Source: Candidatus Nitrosothermus koennekei
GTDB taxonomy: Archaea; Thermoproteota; Nitrososphaeria; Nitrososphaerales; Nitrosocaldaceae
Assembly (NCBI GenBank): GCA_013538715.1
Contig: JACAFH010000002.1
Location: forward strand, 186,001-250,000
Length of the DNA stretch: 64,000 nucleotides
Direction of reading: 5' to 3'
Shown: piece by piece, positions 60,942 to 64,000 of the stretch
Layout: each line of letters begins with the position of its first letter
Numbering within the stretch: position 1 is the first letter of the stretch
Position numbers and translations under genes: made by a program
Notes under the pieces: model-generated
What the model was told of the DNA's origin: nothing
What the model saw: only the letters and a program-made list of their open reading frames with translations
The model's database searches: none

Positions 60942-62021
60942 TTGAGTAGCAAGGATGAGAGTATATTTAGTAAAGAGAGTTTAATGAGCACAACTGCTGG
61001 AAGAGATATATTGAAACATGCGATGATTAAGAGTAAACAATATAGACAATTTCAATATTATAAGGAGTATGCTGATACAAATCTGCCTATATTTATAGAT
61101 AGATTTACTCAAGAATTATATAACTGCATAATAAGTGATGAAGAACCAGAAGTTACTCTGAAAAGATTTGTTAACGAGGTAAAGAGCACAGATCTTATGT
61201 TAGATTATACTACTATAAATAATGTTAAGAAGAGATTAGAGGATAAGAGTATATTGAATGATAGAGTCAGAAGAATAACCGATTCAAACTTTGTAAAGAT
61301 GACATATCCAGTATTTAGAGCATTGGTAGATGGCACTAATGTTTATTTATCATTAAATTTGGACGAGAGAATGAAAGATGCCCTTGTAGATGCTCATATA
61401 ATAGCGATAGATCTAAGCGAGCCTATGGATAGAATAATAGATGGCGATGAAGATATAGAATATTTAGACGATTATAAACTTATGAATCCTTATATATTAA
61501 ATATAGCACGTAATAAAATAGCACAATTTGGGGAAGGTGTGAGTAGTTCATTTGAGGAAGGATTTGAGGATGCTATGAAAGGGCAATATATGGATCACAG
61601 GCTAAAGATAGCCAAGCAGATAGATTATGAATCAATGAATCTCTGCTATAAGAAATATAGAGCAATAATGGGCACTAGTGGGAGAAATATGGCTTTGACA
61701 GCAAACCCTCTTGCAGAGATACTTTATTATGGTATGGCTAAAGCTGGAGAATGTGTAGGTTGTGGTAATGAAATGGAAGACTCTTTTAAATATAGGATGA
61801 TCAAAATCCCTTCATGGCCACTTTATTATAAACAACTAGTAAATGATAATAAGAAAGCGTTTTCGTTAACACTACAAAGGGCAGAATTATATTTGGAAGA
61901 AGCGAAGCAAGCATTAAGTATGCTTCCTGATGATTTCATTACTAAGCCATTTATTGAGTTTCTATTCCTAATAGTTAAACATTATAATCAATATTGGTAT
62001 AATCAAGTAGTCAAACTCTAA
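60942..62021 (+). CDS. Conserved hypothetical protein with CxxC
   Basis: 359 residues, TTG start, with TTTAAATAT about 30 bases before it (leaderless). Mostly helical (TLKRFVNEVKSTDLMLDYTT, AIDLSEPMDRIIDGDEDIEY). One Cys pair in AKAGECVGCGNEMEDSFKY (about 272-282), which would bind a metal with partners elsewhere, and a C-terminal helix (ELYLEEAKQALSMLPDDF). No enzyme motif recognised. It lies 33 bases upstream of the RFC-L gene on the same strand, so may be in its transcript and perhaps linked to DNA handling (inference). Confidence 0.6.
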   Translation: MSSKDESIFSKESLMSTTAGRDILKHAMIKSKQYRQFQYYKEYADTNLPIFIDRFTQELYNCIISDEEPEVTLKRFVNEVKSTDLMLDYTTINNVKKRLEDKSILNDRVRRITDSNFVKMTYPVFRALVDGTNVYLSLNLDERMKDALVDAHIIAIDLSEPMDRIIDGDEDIEYLDDYKLMNPYILNIARNKIAQFGEGVSSSFEEGFEDAMKGQYMDHRLKIAKQIDYESMNLCYKKYRAIMGTSGRNMALTANPLAEILYYGMAKAGECVGCGNEMEDSFKYRMIKIPSWPLYYKQLVNDNKKAFSLTLQRAELYLEEAKQALSMLPDDFITKPFIEFLFLIVKHYNQYWYNQVVKL

Positions 62022-62053
62022 TCTTTTTATTATTCTTATACTCATAATATAGT

Positions 62054-63235
62054 ATGTGGAGCTCCAGGTATAGACCAACTAGAGTTGAGGAGATGGTTGG
62101 TAATGAAGATGCAAGGATTGAAGTTGTTAAATGGTTAAAGAGATGGAAGATAGGAATGAAGCCATTATTACTTATTGGTCCTCCTGGAGTTGGAAAGACT
62201 ACGCTAGTTAAGGCTCTTGCTATCCAATTCAATTTAGATCTAATAGAGTTAAATGCTAGTGATACTAGAAGCAAGGAGAGATTAGAGGGTATAATTATCC
62301 CATTATTGTCTAACAAAGGCATAATGGATAGAAGAGTCATATTATTCTTAGATGAAGTGGATGGTATATACAGTAATTCTGATAGAGGAGGTTTGTCATC
62401 ATTGTTAACATTTGCTAAAGAGCCTAGTATACCAATTATCATGGCTGCTAATAGAGAGAATAACGCATTAAAAGAGTTAATTAAAGTTTGCAAGATAGTA
62501 AAGTTTTATGAGATACCGCCACGATTGACACTATTATATTTAGAATATGTATTAAGGAAAGAGAATGTAACAATTAGTAGAGGTGAAGAGATCAACATAG
62601 TTAGAAAAAGTGGAGGAGATATGAGGAATCTATTGAATACAGTAAATTCTATAATAGCTTTAGGCTCAAGTGGCAATGAGCATAAAAGCAAAGTCCCTCT
62701 TCAAGAAGCAATTAATAACTTTTTTAATACATTAGATAAGTATTCAGCGTTAGATTCTTTATCCAATGCTGAAGGTTTCTATTACGATCCACGCTTCAAT
62801 AGAGATTATGAAGTTGACAAGTTAGACGTATTATTTAGTAGTGTAATAAATAGTACTAATGATATAAATAAACTTGCTACTATTCTCAACATTCTATCAG
62901 AAGTAGATATCATAATAGCAAGGATGAATTCTAGTAAAGAATGGAGAATGCTTAGATATATAGATACTATATTAGCATATTCACTCTTTAATTATACACG
63001 AGGCTTCAACTATAATCAATATAATATACCATATACATTAGCAAATAAGATCTTCAAAGATGGTAGAGCAATAAATAAATTATTAACAGAACTTGCTACT
63101 CTCTTACATGCATCTAAAAGGAGAATAGCAGTGATGCTACCATACATAATGCTAATATTAAAGGATAAATCAGAATTGCTAGATAAGATAGATAAATCTA
63201 TCTTAGAGAGTATGAATGGTGTATATAATGATTAG
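62054..63235 (+). CDS. rfcL: Replication factor C large subunit
   Basis: 393 residues. Loader of the PCNA clamp. Box II SSRYRPTRVEEMVGNEDARI, Walker A LLIGPPGVGKTTLVKALAIQ, Walker B VILFLDEVDGIYSNSDRGGL, sensor 1 PIIMAANRENN and the sensor-2-like KSGGDMRNLLNTVNSI. The C-terminal collar follows, with a helical tail (about 220-393). A shorter form than some large subunits. ATG 62054 is the natural start at the canonical N-terminus. Confidence 0.95.
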   Translation: MWSSRYRPTRVEEMVGNEDARIEVVKWLKRWKIGMKPLLLIGPPGVGKTTLVKALAIQFNLDLIELNASDTRSKERLEGIIIPLLSNKGIMDRRVILFLDEVDGIYSNSDRGGLSSLLTFAKEPSIPIIMAANRENNALKELIKVCKIVKFYEIPPRLTLLYLEYVLRKENVTISRGEEINIVRKSGGDMRNLLNTVNSIIALGSSGNEHKSKVPLQEAINNFFNTLDKYSALDSLSNAEGFYYDPRFNRDYEVDKLDVLFSSVINSTNDINKLATILNILSEVDIIIARMNSSKEWRMLRYIDTILAYSLFNYTRGFNYNQYNIPYTLANKIFKDGRAINKLLTELATLLHASKRRIAVMLPYIMLILKDKSELLDKIDKSILESMNGVYND

Positions 63236-63599
63236 ATTGCAAAGAAATATACCATTTAAATTACCTAGATTAGGTTCTGATACATTCTCTAAACTTATGC
63301 GTGCAAAGCTAAAGTATGATAAGAAGAATAGTACGTTTGAGATAACTGATGATACAGAGATAACAAGTATAATATCGATACTAAGTAATGTATTAAATAA
63401 AGAAGTTGTATTAGAGTTGGAATGTATTATATGCTCGAAAAGTACTAACTGTGCAGAGTGTGAATATGCAGATGTATGTGATAGAAGTAAAGTATCGTCA
63501 TATTGCATATGCAGAGAATGCATAGATAACGGAGATGCATATGAGAATTATAAGAAGAGTATCTTCAAAAGATTAAAATTAAATGATATTGAAGGATAA
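63228..63599 (+). CDS. Small Cys-rich conserved protein downstream of RFC-L
   Basis: About 123 residues from ATG 63228 (MIRLQRNIPFKLPRL); the frame extends four codons further upstream. It overlaps the rfcL stop by eight bases. Two lobes: an N-terminal part (LMRAKLKYDKKNSTFEITDD) and a Cys-rich part with CIICSKSTNCAECEYADVC and CICREC, which could bind one or two zinc ions or an Fe-S cluster. Not recognised. Directly followed by a coiled-coil protein. Confidence 0.65.
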   Translation: MIRLQRNIPFKLPRLGSDTFSKLMRAKLKYDKKNSTFEITDDTEITSIISILSNVLNKEVVLELECIICSKSTNCAECEYADVCDRSKVSSYCICRECIDNGDAYENYKKSIFKRLKLNDIEG

Positions 63600-63604
63600 T
63601 AACA

Positions 63605-63811
63605 ATGTCAACGTTATATGAAGATAACATAAGAAAGATGCTAATGGAGAAACGGGCTAGGTTAAAAGAATTGGAAGCAAGTGAGAAACTAGATCAGAAT
63701 GAAATAGCTAAACTTACAGAAGAGATAGGAGCGTTAGAGCGTTTATACGAGAATTATGTAAGTAATATGGGTGCGTTTAGAAGAACAAAAGGGACTAGAA
63801 TACATACATGA
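63605..63811 (+). CDS. Small coiled-coil protein
   Basis: 68 residues. One charged heptad helix (MLMEKRARLKELEASEKLDQ, IAKLTEEIGALERLYENYVS) with a basic tail ending TKGTRIHT. Five bases after the Cys-rich gene, so part of the rfcL string. Function unknown. Confidence 0.65.
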   Translation: MSTLYEDNIRKMLMEKRARLKELEASEKLDQNEIAKLTEEIGALERLYENYVSNMGAFRRTKGTRIHT

Positions 63812-63948
63812 TTTAAGTTAGATGTAAATTATTATTGTTATTATCATTAAATAATAGATTAAGAAAAGTTATTAGTTTATAACTTTTGGTATATAATGTT
63901 TAACATTCTTATGGTAAAAAGATATATACTATTGCTCTCTAACCTTAT

Positions 63949-64000
63949 ATGACTATGAAAACTATCGCATATGGAGTAGTATTAGCACTTGTAGTATCGT
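63949..64000 (+). CDS. Start of a secreted or membrane protein (cut by window end)
   Basis: ATG at 63949 (or 63955) begins MTMKTIAYGVVLALVVS, a signal-peptide or anchor start, and runs off the window. GATATATACT about 30 bases earlier is a possible TATA box. Nothing more can be said. Confidence 0.5.
   Translation, partial: MTMKTIAYGVVLALVVS

Overview
The window is a compact, AT-rich (about two thirds A+T by eye) archaeal chromosome segment. Its gene content points to the Nitrososphaeria (Thaumarchaeota), most likely an ammonia oxidizer. The evidence is two ammonium transporters, an archaeal L7Ae-S28e-L24e-NDK-aIF5B operon, aFtsY, SRP19, prefoldin, RFC-L, Csl4, an ESCRT-III (CdvB-like) protein, archaeal-type early shikimate enzymes (ADH synthase plus DHQ synthase II), CofE of F420 synthesis and a bacterial-style biotin pair BioF/BioB. 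No amo genes, rRNA operon, CRISPR array or insertion sequence is seen here. The genus is not determinable from this alone.

Layout. 1-9.1 kb: end of glutamate dehydrogenase, a broken surface-protein gene, Csl4, prephenate dehydratase, an NHLRC2-like thioredoxin/NHL protein, IMP dehydrogenase, an HD phosphohydrolase, cobalamin adenosyltransferase and a glutamine amidotransferase. 9.2-10.4 kb: a heavily frameshifted MBL/beta-CASP nuclease pseudogene. 10.5-18.5 kb: an IMPase-family phosphatase, a methyltransferase, an epimerase, a polytopic membrane protein beside a chorismate-lyase-like protein, an ESCRT-III protein, BioF/BioB and two unknowns. 18.6-28.4 kb: translation operon, phosphohexomutase, an acidic microprotein, a t6A-related cluster (Sua5/YrdC, THUMP protein, Cgi121, ubiquitin-like protein) and the early shikimate genes. 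28.4-40.4 kb: a secreted DsrE-like protein, a frameshifted double winged-helix regulator, a C/D box sRNA, a class III cyclase, CofE, glutamine synthetase, the four-gene succinate dehydrogenase operon, an SDR, a Cas4-like remnant and two tiny membrane proteins. 40.4-47.3 kb: two Amt transporters, then four secreted proteins including a metzincin-like protease, two of them behind near-identical duplicated promoter segments. 47.5-50.2 kb: intron-containing tRNA-Ser, a deacetylase-family protein, SRP19, S8e, ScpB and RNase P RNA. 50.2-64 kb: PAP2 phosphatase, DppB/DppC permeases, a lone DNA methyltransferase, ArgF, FtsY, prefoldin alpha, a GT2-GtrA glycosyltransferase, proline dehydrogenase, a Cys-rich microprotein, P5C dehydrogenase, a PII protein, RFC-L and small conserved proteins.

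How it fits together. Nitrogen metabolism is scattered through the window: GDH, GlnA, two Amts, PII, ProDH and P5CDH, ArgF, and glutamine amidotransferase. A nine-base palindrome-like element (TGATWATCA) is repeated in the promoter of one amt gene and again before a 38-residue membrane protein, suggesting one shared regulator.

The items most worth follow-up are the operator array, the two microproteins (acidic FEED-repeat and Cys-rich), the unusual tRNA-Ser 5' end, the duplicated promoter cassette of the secreted cluster, and the ubiquitin-like protein fused by overlap to a KEOPS subunit. I did not recognise a complete, clearly novel multi-gene system.
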